Source: Ischnura elegans (Eukaryota > Arthropoda > Insecta > Odonata > Coenagrionidae). Taken from it: 64,000 nucleotides of DNA. The notes under the pieces are model-generated. The model was not told the DNA's origin and did no database searches. It saw only the letters and a list, made by a program, of their open reading frames with translations. The translations under genes and the position numbers were made by a program. The stretch spans positions 105,486,917-105,550,916 of the forward strand of contig NC_060254.1 in NCBI RefSeq assembly GCF_921293095.1. The letters are read 5' to 3'. Positions 43,061 to 53,430 of this stretch are shown here, in pieces (the stretch's first letter is position 1; each line of letters starts with the position of its first letter).

Positions 43061-43376
43061 TAATATTACGCATAATGGCATAATATACGTCCATATCAGG
43101 GGATTTGGTTCATTGATTCACGTGTTCACTCGTACTTGTAATTTCATTTGCTTTAACACAGTTAAGTTAACATAAGAGCTCACTCTGCGACTATACGCAG
43201 TAAAGCGTACCTCGTGACCTAAGTGCGTGACGTCAGGAGAGGAATGTTGAGGGTCTCTTTTGTGGCGCCCTCAATCCCTTTCCCCCATCCCCCCTCCTTC
43301 TCCTTCAATACCTCCCCTTAACAACCAGCTCTCCACCCTACGACGCGCCAACCGAGCGCTTTCGCGATGCACTTGG

Positions 43377-45372
43377 GCTGCTATTCTGGATGGAATAGCA
43401 TTATGCTATTCTCCGTTATTGCAACCGATGTTGCTATAATATAGCGTATTGCAACGCCTATGCTATTTGGTATTCAGAACGGTTGCAATTCGTGTTTTTA
43501 CTACACCGGAAGACGTAATTCTCAGAATAGCATAGGCCGGTAGCAATTCACTATTCTGAACGGCGAATTGCAACCGGTAGGCTTGCTATAATATTACGCG
43601 GTCTTCGATGCCGAGCTATTCGGTATTGCAACCCTGAAAACGTGCGCATTGCGATGTCGAATTGTTTTTCTGAGGTTAAAGTAACATAATCAAGCATTGA
43701 AAAATGGAATAATAGCCAAAAATAAAATGTTATCTGCTTTATTTTAATTAAATAATAGTAGCATAAGTGATGAATATTTAACTAGTTAAGTGAATTGGTT
43801 AGAAATTAACATTCGAGCTTAATATATGAAGCTCAAGCTTGCTTCATCGACAGTACGAAAACAATAACAATTAATGCAAAGAATTACTACGATTAGCCCA
43901 AATTTTCCGTGTTTTATTCATATTTACAACTCATAATTTTATTTCATCACTTGACTTGCTACTAAAAATATCCTCAGTGTAGGCTATCAGGTCGATTCTT
44001 GAAAATTTTCAAGCTTGTGTGAACACACTAATTCGCCAAATATAATAACAGTTATAGCTTTCAATGAAAACCATATATTACCATAATAATACCATATACT
44101 TTGATCAGCCGTTCATTTCCTCAATTGGACAGTATATACAAAAACATGCAACGAGTCGAAATTATTTTCCCCACTATTCGCTACCTTCTACAATTAAAAC
44201 TTAAAATTTACAAACTTATAACACGGGCAGTCGACTTGAATTACTTGTTTGAAAACAAAGGATTTCTCCGAACACCAATAAAGTTTCCGAACAAATATGA
44301 TTCGCCACAAACGTTTAATGGAATATCCATGTACATCATTAATGCAATATATATCATGTGGAATTCAATACAAATTGTTTCCTCTATAGGCAAGTAATAA
44401 GTTATTCACACAATTAAGTTTCAGTATATCGGCACAGTTAAGGGTCTATCAAAAATTTCAGTGAGCATATTAAAATCAGCTGATACGAAAACAATAATAA
44501 GTGACACAGCAGCACTTTCCACACGATTCACTTTTTCACAGTTGTTCCATCCATCCTCAAATTCACCATCACATCCCTCTGCTTTTTCCAAATCTGCAGC
44601 TGAAATATTGATACTATTCCATCATATTACATGAAAGCACAGCGGTGACGTTGCCACCTACTTCATTTCCTAAACAGAGAATGAATTGAAATTAGGGAGT
44701 CATATAATATAAAGCTAGTATTAGAAACGAAAGCTTCTAGTTCATACAGAAAAGCTATATCGTCACGATCAAAGCAATTAAAGTTGGTACATATTTATTT
44801 TGACATGCAACGAACAGACAGACTTCGAAGCCTAAGACAATTGCGAAGAAAATCAAACATATTTAGGTTTCAATGATTATTTCGCATAACATATATCTCA
44901 CGATAAAGTACCGATCGGATATAGGTAAATGATTCAATATTTATGCCCGATAAATCATCATTATAACAGTAAAATTATGACCTAACCCACCTGTCTGAAG
45001 CCATTGTGATATTATCAAAACAACAACAATCAGCTGATTTCCTAAACGAGATTTTCAAAGCGTATTATATAAATCCACGGTTTAATATAATTTTTAAATG
45101 CAAATGAAGCAATTATTTGTAATTGCAAGTCAATATTCCATAAAATACAGAAAAATATATAAAATATCTTCTCCCTCATTGGTTGCGCAAACTGTTCAGA
45201 AAGTTTTTCATACGGGAAGGGGCGGAGCTTCCAAATAGCTCACGCAAGAAATAGCATGCTGCTATTCCGAACAAAATTATTACTACGCTTCATTCTGAAT
45301 ACGGGGTCGTTGCAATAATGACCCGCAGAATAGCATATGCTATTTTTTGCAACGCTTATCCAGAATAGCAGC
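43377..45372 (+). mobile_element. Unclassified 2.0 kb DNA element, copy 1
   Basis: A 1996-bp element starting GCTGCTATTCTGGAT and ending ATCCAGAATAGCAGC, perfect TIRs, flanked by a 5-bp direct repeat CTTGG (43372-43376 and 45373-45377). The subterminal 250 bp at the left and 130 bp at the right carry many short repeats of TGCTATTC, TTGCAA and GCATA in both orientations. A frame of 98 codons (44101-44397, opening with TTG) is shared with copy 2. On the opposite strand an ATGGCTTCAGACAG-GTGGGT start/donor and a TTTCAG-preceded open segment look like exons. No transposase is recognised. Confidence 0.85.
44101..44397 (+). CDS. Conserved short frame in the 2.0 kb element, copy 1
   Basis: The product would include IFPTIRYLLQLKLKIYKLIT and FPNKYDSPQTFNGISMYIIN, hydrophobic at the end. 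It opens at TTG; the first ATG gives 83 residues. The other copy differs at one residue (F to L). Because the whole element is nearly identical, conservation is no proof of coding. Family unknown. Confidence 0.25.
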   Translation: MISRSFPQLDSIYKNMQRVEIIFPTIRYLLQLKLKIYKLITRAVDLNYLFENKGFLRTPIKFPNKYDSPQTFNGISMYIINAIYIMWNSIQIVSSIGK

Positions 45373-45377
45373 CTTGG

Positions 45378-47691
45378 ACTCGAGATCAGGCCGACAATTT
45401 TGACTCTGACTTGAGCTATTTGTTCACGGCAACCTCCCCTGATATCCTAAGGGATTCCCCGCCCTCTTTACCTCTCAGGACTGTATGTTAGATGCAGTGC
45501 GTCACTTTGGGTTTTCCCCTAATTCCTCATTGCATCATACCTAGTTAAGTTTGAGCCTCACAGCAGTTCGGATAGGGTAAGGAGGTGTGTCCTCCCTCGC
45601 AGAAGGGTACGGGTAAGTCTCGTAAATAACCTATTAATCCATGATAACCTACAAATTTAATCATAATTGTTGATTATTTTTGATCAAGTAGGAAACATTC
45701 TTTGGAAAATTATTTGGACACAATTATTGGAGTTTTTGTACCCACACCCTTGGTTTTGACTTCATGTTACTTCCGAGTATAATGATTAAGAACTGTTCCT
45801 TTCATCAGTACCAAATTTTTAGTGCTATAGCTTAAAGCTACTTCTTGTTCTTTTTACAGTTTACGAAAGGTGGAGTGAACAATTCAGTTAATTCAGTGAT
45901 TGACAGTGCAATCCTAAAATCAAGTTGCCAACGATCTCTTCAAGCCTTTTCCTCAGCGTTTGGATAATAATAAATGGTTCTTCATCACGATGAAAGCAGT
46001 GTGCATGTCTCTTGGAATTATGTGAAGCTACCAGAATGTGTTACTCATCGGCTAAAGAGTGAAGTGAAAGTGTCAAGGTTCCATCTAATAATTCATTGTC
46101 AGTGTTGTGTTCAATGTGAAGTGCTTGTGAATATAAGTATTTTGGGTTGTCGCTGTTTTAAAGCTGAGCTCTGTCGCCGATGGACCTGGAAGCAAGTAGA
46201 AGGTAGGGAGTCTTCTCCTCTTGCAGTTTTATTCAACATGGAGGTTAAACAATTTTTGCAGAAAATAATTTAAAACAGAAGTGATATAGCTCCATTTTTT
46301 TCTGAGGAGAAGGAAAATTCTTTGACCCAATTCGCGGAGTCTCCTGAAAATGAAAAATATTTCAGGAGTTTATTCGTAGAGTGTCTTAGAATGTTGGAGC
46401 TATCGGTTTTTGTAGTATGGCGGGGTGAATAAAAAAGGATTTTCATATTAGTTCAATAGGTATAAATTTCCTAGTACGGCTCTTTCGCTATCGCGTGATC
46501 TGGCCACCAATTTCTACAGGTTCGACTACGTTGATTTAAGATGCCTTGGGATGAATATTCCTAATGCTCGTATAGAGATTCGTAATGATCCAATGCTTTA
46601 ATTTTACACCCCATACTGATACGCCATTTATAACAGTTTTTAATCTGTAAAGTGTCTGAAAATGCAATCAGTGTCGTGTACACTAAGTTCTCAAAAAGGT
46701 TTTTGTTCAGTGAAAACAGGGTCACATAGAAAAGAACAACTGAATCACCTCTTTGGTAAAGAGAGTTGAAGTGAGAAAGGTGTTTGGTTGGTAGAAGTAG
46801 ATAAGCTTCTTCTCCACTTCCCACTGCGCTTTAAAAACATGAATGTGCAAACCTACGTGGATCAGTAACCGTATGACTCGCTATAATATAATCCTATTCT
46901 TTTGCGTGTTTCATGGTATATACCTTGATTTGATCCCTTGCGTGCCGACCGTGTAAATCTCAGACAAAACGCAAGCCATAAGTGCTAATTCAATATTTCT
47001 GCCACATTTGCTTCGTTCACTTTTTTATCCAAAATAAACCCTTCTCCATATTTTTCCTTCGTCGTGTACTTTACAGAAAAATCGAAACAGTTTGAAAGCT
47101 GAAGTAAACCACGATGCATTTCCCCTTGTACTGACATAACTCGTGAGTTGCGAAAGAATATCATTATATATTGATAGAATACTTAGTCGGCTTATCTCAT
47201 GTTTAACAGTTATGAGGCGTACGAATATTTATCTCTTCAGCTTTTTTTGACTACGACCATTAACATTAAATAACTGATAAGCCCACGTTGGCAAAGTCTG
47301 AATTACACATTCAGAAATATTCCCATGCAGAAACGCATTGATCAGGTGACCAAGCTAATACCAATGAACTTGGCTTGTGCTGAAGTTGAAATTCATTGAT
47401 TATTTCCGTACAGCTTTTTCTTGAAATTTGCAAGAATGTTAGTGTCGCATCATTGTGGCTTCGATGATCTGTTGCGAAATCTCCTTCACTTTAACCTCTC
47501 CAAACACAGAACTTCGAATAGGCATGCCTGGTGGCGCCAAGAATTGGGGCCTAAAATCCGTAAAAATTCTAGTCGACAATGGTTTTATTTCGGGGAAAAT
47601 AAAACAAAAATTTGTATCAAATTAAAATATGTTTAAACCTACTCAAGATGCCAGTTTTTATGCCTTTACTGAAGAACAAAATTTGCTATAT
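45378..47691. other. Spacer between the inverted element copies
   Basis: 2.3 kb with a 99-codon frame at 45974-46273, preceded by TTTTTACAG, and another of 71 codons at 47421. Neither resembles a known family. It would form the loop if the flanking copies pair. Confidence 0.35.
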
Positions 47692-48478
47692 CAAAGGCTG
47701 CTATTCTGGATAAGCGTTGCAAAAAATTGCATATGCTATTCTGCGGGTCATTATTGCAACGACCCCGTATTCAGAATGAAGCGTAGTAATAATTTTGTGC
47801 GGAATAGCAGCATGCTATTTCTTGCGCGAGCTATTTGGAAGCTCCGCCCCTTCCCGTATGAAAAACTTTCTGAACAGTTTGCGCAACCAATGAGGGAGAA
47901 GATATTTTATATATTTTTCTGTATTTTATGGAATATTGACTTGCAATTACAAATAATTGCTTCATTTGCATTTAAAAATTATATTAAACCGTGGATTTAT
48001 ATAATACGCTTTGAAAATCTCGTTTAGGAAATCAGCTGATTGTTGTTGTTTTGATAATATCACAATGGCTTCAGACAGGTGGGTTAGGTCATAATTTTAC
48101 TGTTATAATGATGATTTATCGGGCATAAATATTGAATCATTTACCTATATCCGATCGGTCCTTTATCGTGAGATATATGTTATGCGAAATAATCATTGAA
48201 ACCTAAATATGCTTGATTTTCTTCGTAATTGTCTTAGGCTTCGAAGTCTGTCTGTTCGTTGCATGTCAAAATAAATATGTACCAACTTTTATTGCTTTGA
48301 TCGTGACGATATAGCTTTACTGTATGAACTAGAAGCTTTCGTTTCTAATACTAGCTTTATATTATATGACTCCCTAATTTCAATTCATTCTCTGTTTAGG
48401 AAATGAAGTAGGTGGCAACGTCACCGCTGTGCTTTCATGTAATATGATGGAATAGTATCAATATTTCAGCTGCAGATT

Positions 48479-48631
48479 TGGAAAAAGCAGAGGGATGTGA
48501 TGGTGAATTTGAGGATGGATGGAACAACTGTGAAAAAGTGAATCGTGTGGAAAGTGCTGTTGTGTCACTTATTATTGTTTTCGTATCAGCTGATTTTAAT
48601 ATGCTCACTGAAATTTTTGATAGACCCTGAA
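48479..48631 (+). CDS. Possible exon in the 2.0 kb element (ADLEKAEGCDG...)
   Basis: After AATATTTCAG the frame reads ADLEKAEGCDGEFEDGWNNC and continues EKVNRVESAVVSLIIVFVSADFN to a TGA at 48629-48631. It is acidic then hydrophobic. In copy 1 the stop is a leucine codon and the frame is longer by a few residues. The ATGGCTTCAGACAG at 48065 is a candidate first exon, but the phase does not match a direct join. Function unknown. Confidence 0.25.
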
Positions 48632-48668
48632 CTGTGCCGATATACTGAAACTTAATTGTGTGAATAAC

Positions 48669-48965
48669 TTACTTGCCTATAGAGGAAACAATTTGTATTG
48701 AATTCCACATGATATATATAGCATTAATGATGTACATGGATATTCCATTAAACGTTTGTGGCGAATCATATTTGTTCGGAAACTTTATTGGTGTTCGGAG
48801 AAATCCTTTGTTTTCAAGCAAGTAATTCAAGTCGACTGCCCGTGTTATAAGTTTGTAAATTTTAAGTTTTAATTGTAGAAGGTAGCGAATAGTGGGGAAA
48901 ATAATTTCGACTCGTTGCATGTTTTTGTATATACTGTCCAATTGAGGAAATGAGCGGCTGATCAA
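48669..48965 (-). CDS. Conserved short frame in the 2.0 kb element, copy 2
   Basis: Same frame as 44101-44397, with a single residue difference (LLENKG for LFENKG). The same reservations apply. Confidence 0.25.
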   Translation of the reverse strand: MISRSFPQLDSIYKNMQRVEIIFPTIRYLLQLKLKIYKLITRAVDLNYLLENKGFLRTPIKFPNKYDSPQTFNGISMYIINAIYIMWNSIQIVSSIGK

Positions 48966-49693
48966 AGTATATGGTATTATTATGGTAATATATGGTTTTC
49001 ATTGAAAGCTATAACTGTTATTACATTTGGCGAGTTAGTGTGTTCACACAAGCTTGAAAATTTTCAAGAATCGACCTGATAGCCTACATTGAGGATATTT
49101 TTAGTAGCAAGTCAAGTGATGAAATAAAATTATGAGTTGTAAATATGAATAAAACACGGAAAATTTGGGCTAATCGTAGTAATTCTTTGCATTAATGTTA
49201 TTGTTTTCGTACTGTCGATGAAGCAAGCTTGAGCTTCATATATTAAGCTCGAATGTTAATTTCTAACCAATTCACTTAACTAGTGAAATATTCATCACTT
49301 ATGCTACTATTATTTAATTAAAATAAAGCAGATAACATTTTATTTTTGGCTATTATTCCATTTTTCAATGCTTGATTATGTTACTTTAACCTCAGAAAAA
49401 CAAATCGACATCGCAATGCGCACGTTTTCAGGGTTGCAATACCTAATAGCTCGGCCTCGAAGACTGCGTAATATTATAGCAAGCCTACCGGTTGCAATTC
49501 GCCGTTCAGAATAGTGAATTGCTACGGGCCTATGCTATTCTGAGAATTACGTCTTCCGGTGTAGTAAAAACACGAATTGCAACCGTTCTGAATACCAAAT
49601 AGCATAGGCGTTGCAATACGCTATATTATAGCAACATCGGTTGCAATATCGGAGAATAGCATAATGCTATTCCATCCAGAATAGCAGCCAAAG

Positions 49694-51230
49694 ATAATTA
49701 ATTTGAGTCGTTACAAAATGATTAAATCTAATGATGAAATCATAACGACATGACTTACCTTGAGTAAAATTCGAAGATGAAGACCAAGATCCTTCACGGA
49801 AGAAATCAATTTCATCTGTCCGTCATTACGCTATCCTTGAAGTGGTAACTTTTGCTGGTGACTTATATCTTAAGTTGGTTCGTAATGAACCATTTAGCAA
49901 TCTCTTTGTATAAAGAAGACGGCATCAGGTTACTCCATCCGTTGGCCCAAGTTGAACTTGGCTATCAGGGAAACGAATCTGCTAATGGCCAGAAAAATAA
50001 ATACTAATATGTTATTTTTATAATTCAATCAAGAGCTACTAATTTCATCCGCGTATACATGAAAGTATAATGCCATAATTATTCAGGCTTAGTTAGCGAC
50101 ACTACTTTGAGGCCAAGAAAGGTTTGATAGCTACTAACTAACGCCATTATAAATGAACAAATGTAAAAGCGAGCATGCAAGTCTTCGATATTTTATCGAT
50201 ATCCGTGGCATAGTGGAAGAAGATGATCACATTGCGGACTTAATTGAAAAGCATAGATCATATAGAAGACTGAAGATCTTCGAAGCAATTGAAAGCTCTG
50301 TTTTGAACTGTCCAGATTTAATTGTTTACGCTCGGCTAATTAACAAAATGGAAAATATTTTTGGGTGTTATTTGAATGCATTTTTGCGATTAAATTTAAG
50401 GCAGCAATTATGAGATTATCGACCCATTCGCAGCTGACTTACAACGGACAAATGGATAGAACATTTCCGTTTCATGGAATCTTTACCACCGAAATAATGC
50501 GTAGAGAAGGAGTATTAATCTAAGCAATGCATTGAACCATGATTGAATTGAAACTACTAATGCTCAGTGTGGTTTTCATACTTAAATATTCGATAAATTT
50601 GAAACATCTGTGACAAATAATGGATCGTAAAGGAGAGATTTTTATGCGCTATTGAGAACACATAAATACTTATTACTTATGTACAAATCGCATAGTGTGA
50701 TTAGCAATGCTCTTATCGCTCGCGAACTCACTAAATATCTCCGCTAATCACTGTCGTATGGAGTAAGTTTACATGGTGAGCTACATTAGTAACATGTCAA
50801 TGCTTGAAGACAATCATGATTAGAATTACTTTCTCTGTTCACTATTTCATAAAAATTACTTGTGCTCACTTACCTCAGTCAAAACCGCTGCATTTCTTCC
50901 AAGTATTTCTGTTGATATGTACGTCGTATAATCGCTCTCCATCCTCGTTTAGGCATAATGAGACGGTGACTTCAACGAACGAAGGAACGTTTAAAACATT
51001 CCAGGAAATGAATTCAACAAATTGAAAACATTCAGAAGTGTGACTCTGCCGAGAGGACGGTTGGTGCTTTCTTCGTAAATAAGGGGAAGGGGAGGTGCTG
51101 CTTTGCGGACGACAGTTGAATGCGGACCGTTGATGTACTGTTATTCGTAATGCGGTGACGTGTTTTGCAAACGTACCTAATGACCTTCACACATGACTAG
51201 AAAATTCTGGAACATAGATCACGTGTGTTT
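49694..51230. other. Unassigned region
   Basis: An 86-codon frame at 50153-50413 (HASLRYFIDIRGIVEEDDHI, then ADLIEKHRSYRRLK) has protein-like composition and an ATG but no recognised family. 51000-51230 becomes CpG-richer toward the promoter candidate. Confidence 0.35.
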
Positions 51231-51469
51231 CGACCGTTGGCCGCTTGAGAATTTCCGCGCTATTTTTGTATAATAGCTGAATCATACGAACGAATCTTAT
51301 TGGTCGAACGTTTTATTGATTTTCCGCGCGATAAATTTTTTAATTATAATAAAAAATATTACCGTATTTATTGATGTACTTCATTGGATAAAATTTCAAA
51401 GGACCCACATCTAAGATATTCAGCGCTTTTTTTCGGTTTTTTGTTGATTAAATAAATAAATCGGTTCGA

Positions 51470-51578
51470 AATCATCGTGACGTCACAGGCACACGTCACG
51501 TGGCTGACGTAGTGTCGGAACGTCCCCTCCCTCCTTTTCTGGCCTTCAGTACGCGGCAAGCTCTCTTGGGATTAAGAG
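51470..51578 (+). promoter_or_regulatory. Candidate promoter and non-coding exon 1
   Basis: A cluster of GTGACGTCAC (51477-51486, CRE-like), CACGTG (51497-51502, E-box) and TGACGT (51505-51510) is followed by a C/T-rich GC patch. Then GGGATTAAGAG is followed by GTGAGTACC, a consensus donor at 51579. The local CpG content is well above background. The start of transcription is not visible. Confidence 0.45.
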
Positions 51579-52801
51579 GTGAGTACCTTAATTACTTGTT
51601 TGGTGAATCATTTTCATATTATTTTCAATGCACTTTCATTGTATTCCTTAAAGTGTAGGATCCTTCGCAAATGCAATTTGTTCAATTCCATTCAGTTATC
51701 GAGATTAGAGTGGCATATATTTTGAGTCACAATATTTATAACGCCAACTACCTCCATATTCCAACTTTTATTACCATGTGCCCGAAGTTAATATTAGTGT
51801 CGGAGTAGTTTTTTTAAAGAACGCTAGTGATAGGGAAATCTCCTCTCGGATTAAAGCCATCCTGTTTTCACTCTTAATCCTGTGACTTTTGAATTGAAAT
51901 AATTTTTTTTGTGAAAATTGGATGTTGGACGTCATTGGACGAAATTCCATAATACTAGATTTATTGCCATTACGAATATTCGATCATTCAATTCGTTTGA
52001 CCTTTGACAAAGCATCTACATTCGTTAGGAATATGTGTAAATTATAACAGTTACATTCTGATATGATGTGTCGTCATTTGAAATGAGTAAGTAGTTTTAT
52101 CTTTACATTTATCGAGGCTTTTAGAACATCAAATATTTCGATTTGATTGCAGGAATTATGATCCGTAAGGCACTCTGATAGCTTACTTCTAGTACTTCAG
52201 CAGGTTAGTTACTATTTTGACGAATGTCATAATGATGAATTTTATCGCGTTGACTGTAGGTATAAGATATTAACATTAGACGTGGAGCAGTGTATTTCAT
52301 GCCAGCCACGCTGCTTCGTTGTTGATTGTGAGAGACCATTACATTTCAAAATGAAGCTTCTATCCGCGATTTCTTTAGTTGTTAGCCATTAGGATCCCTT
52401 ATTCATGCTTTTGCCATAATTGGTACCTGAATGGCGAGTTATTCCACGTAAGTAATTAATGTTTCAACGAGGTATTTTAAAAAGTCCTTGTTATTTGAAC
52501 CTAGGAAATTGCAGTTAACTTATTTCGTTAATACAAGCACCAGCCTCTCCGGAACCACTCCGCAATAATTTATCATATAATTTTGATGATGAGGAAAAGT
52601 AATAGAATATTGGAGGTCTTAATTGGATTTACAGCACTTCACTTGGAATTTTTTTTCCACTTACTTCACCTTTGGAGTTGTTAGTATGATAATTTGTTGT
52701 AGCCTTTAATATCAACATAATCTTTAAGTTATGCTCCAAGTAAAGTGTATATTTTTGTCGCGTGAATATTGTCAGCCTTTAACGCGAACTTTTCTTTTCA
52801 G

Positions 52802-52905
52802 GTCCTCCATTGAATAGGGGTGGCGGATCAGTTCCGTGAAACGGTTGGGGTTGAATGGGGCATTTGCGAAGAGGTTTCAAGGAAGAGGAAGACTGAAGAA
52901 ATATG
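52802..52905 (+). CDS. 5'UTR exon 2 with start codon at its 3' end
   Basis: AACTTTTCTTTTCAG precedes the exon and ATG is immediately followed by GTGAGTCAAT, a strong donor. The exon is purine-rich (GGAAGAGGAAGACTGAAGAA) and contains AAATATGG around the ATG, so coding begins with the last codon of the exon. Together with the donor at 51579 this gives a 1223-bp intron. The next exon must lie beyond position 64000 or is undetected. The product is unknown. Confidence 0.4.
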
Positions 52906-53430
52906 GTGAGTCAATATCATTCACTTCATATGATAGGCCTTTGAATATTCCAATGCATAAATATTTGACTTCTCTATATCTTTGTTAGTAACTAATTAAG
53001 AACTAAATCCTGTGCGGTGCGCAAAAATTAACTTATTCTGTGATAATTTTTATGATGATATTTCATCATTTCCTATTTTATAATAGCGTTTTGCGCTACG
53101 AATTCTCAGCTGTTTACTGGTATAAATATCCGTGACTATGAAGGCGAAGAGGAATTAAAGCTGTTTTAATTTTACGTAGTTCAGGTGAACTTTGCGAGGT
53201 TCATTTTAGCATTTAAACAAGCCACGGTCTCTCAAATGCTCTTTCATATCCTTCATTTTTGGTTTATTAAATACGACATCAAACGTCTTACTTTTCCGCT
53301 CTTACCAACCACTTGTCATTCGAGGATTGACTTCCTTAGAACATCAAGATCAGTTTTTCAAGATATGTTCGATTACAATGGTGTGTATTCTACTTTAAGA
53401 ATTGACTAGGCTTCTATCCGCTCCTACTCT
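52906..53430. other. Probable intron, nothing else recognised
   Basis: AT-rich, with no recognised element. Confidence 0.35.

Larger units (their letters stand above)
47697..49688 (-). mobile_element. Unclassified 2.0 kb DNA element, copy 2 (inverted)
   Basis: 1992 bp, inverse orientation to copy 1, with identical 15-bp ends and its own 5-bp TSD CAAAG (47692-47696 and 49689-49693). The different TSDs show two independent insertions, not one inverted duplication. Differences from copy 1 are sparse single bases and small indels. Both target sites read C-NNN-G, so a 3-bp TSD (TTG, AAA) with the outer G/C belonging to the element is also possible. Confidence 0.85.

Noticed and set aside
47629-48027. 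132-codon ORF entering copy 2 of the 2.0 kb element
   Set aside because: It starts in flanking sequence and runs through the TIR and subterminal repeats; the equivalent frame in copy 1 has different flanks, so it is fortuitous.
43377-49688. CRISPR-like array from the many repeated TGCTATTC/TTGCAA words
   Set aside because: Repeats are short, in both orientations and irregularly spaced within transposon ends of a eukaryotic genome; no spacers.
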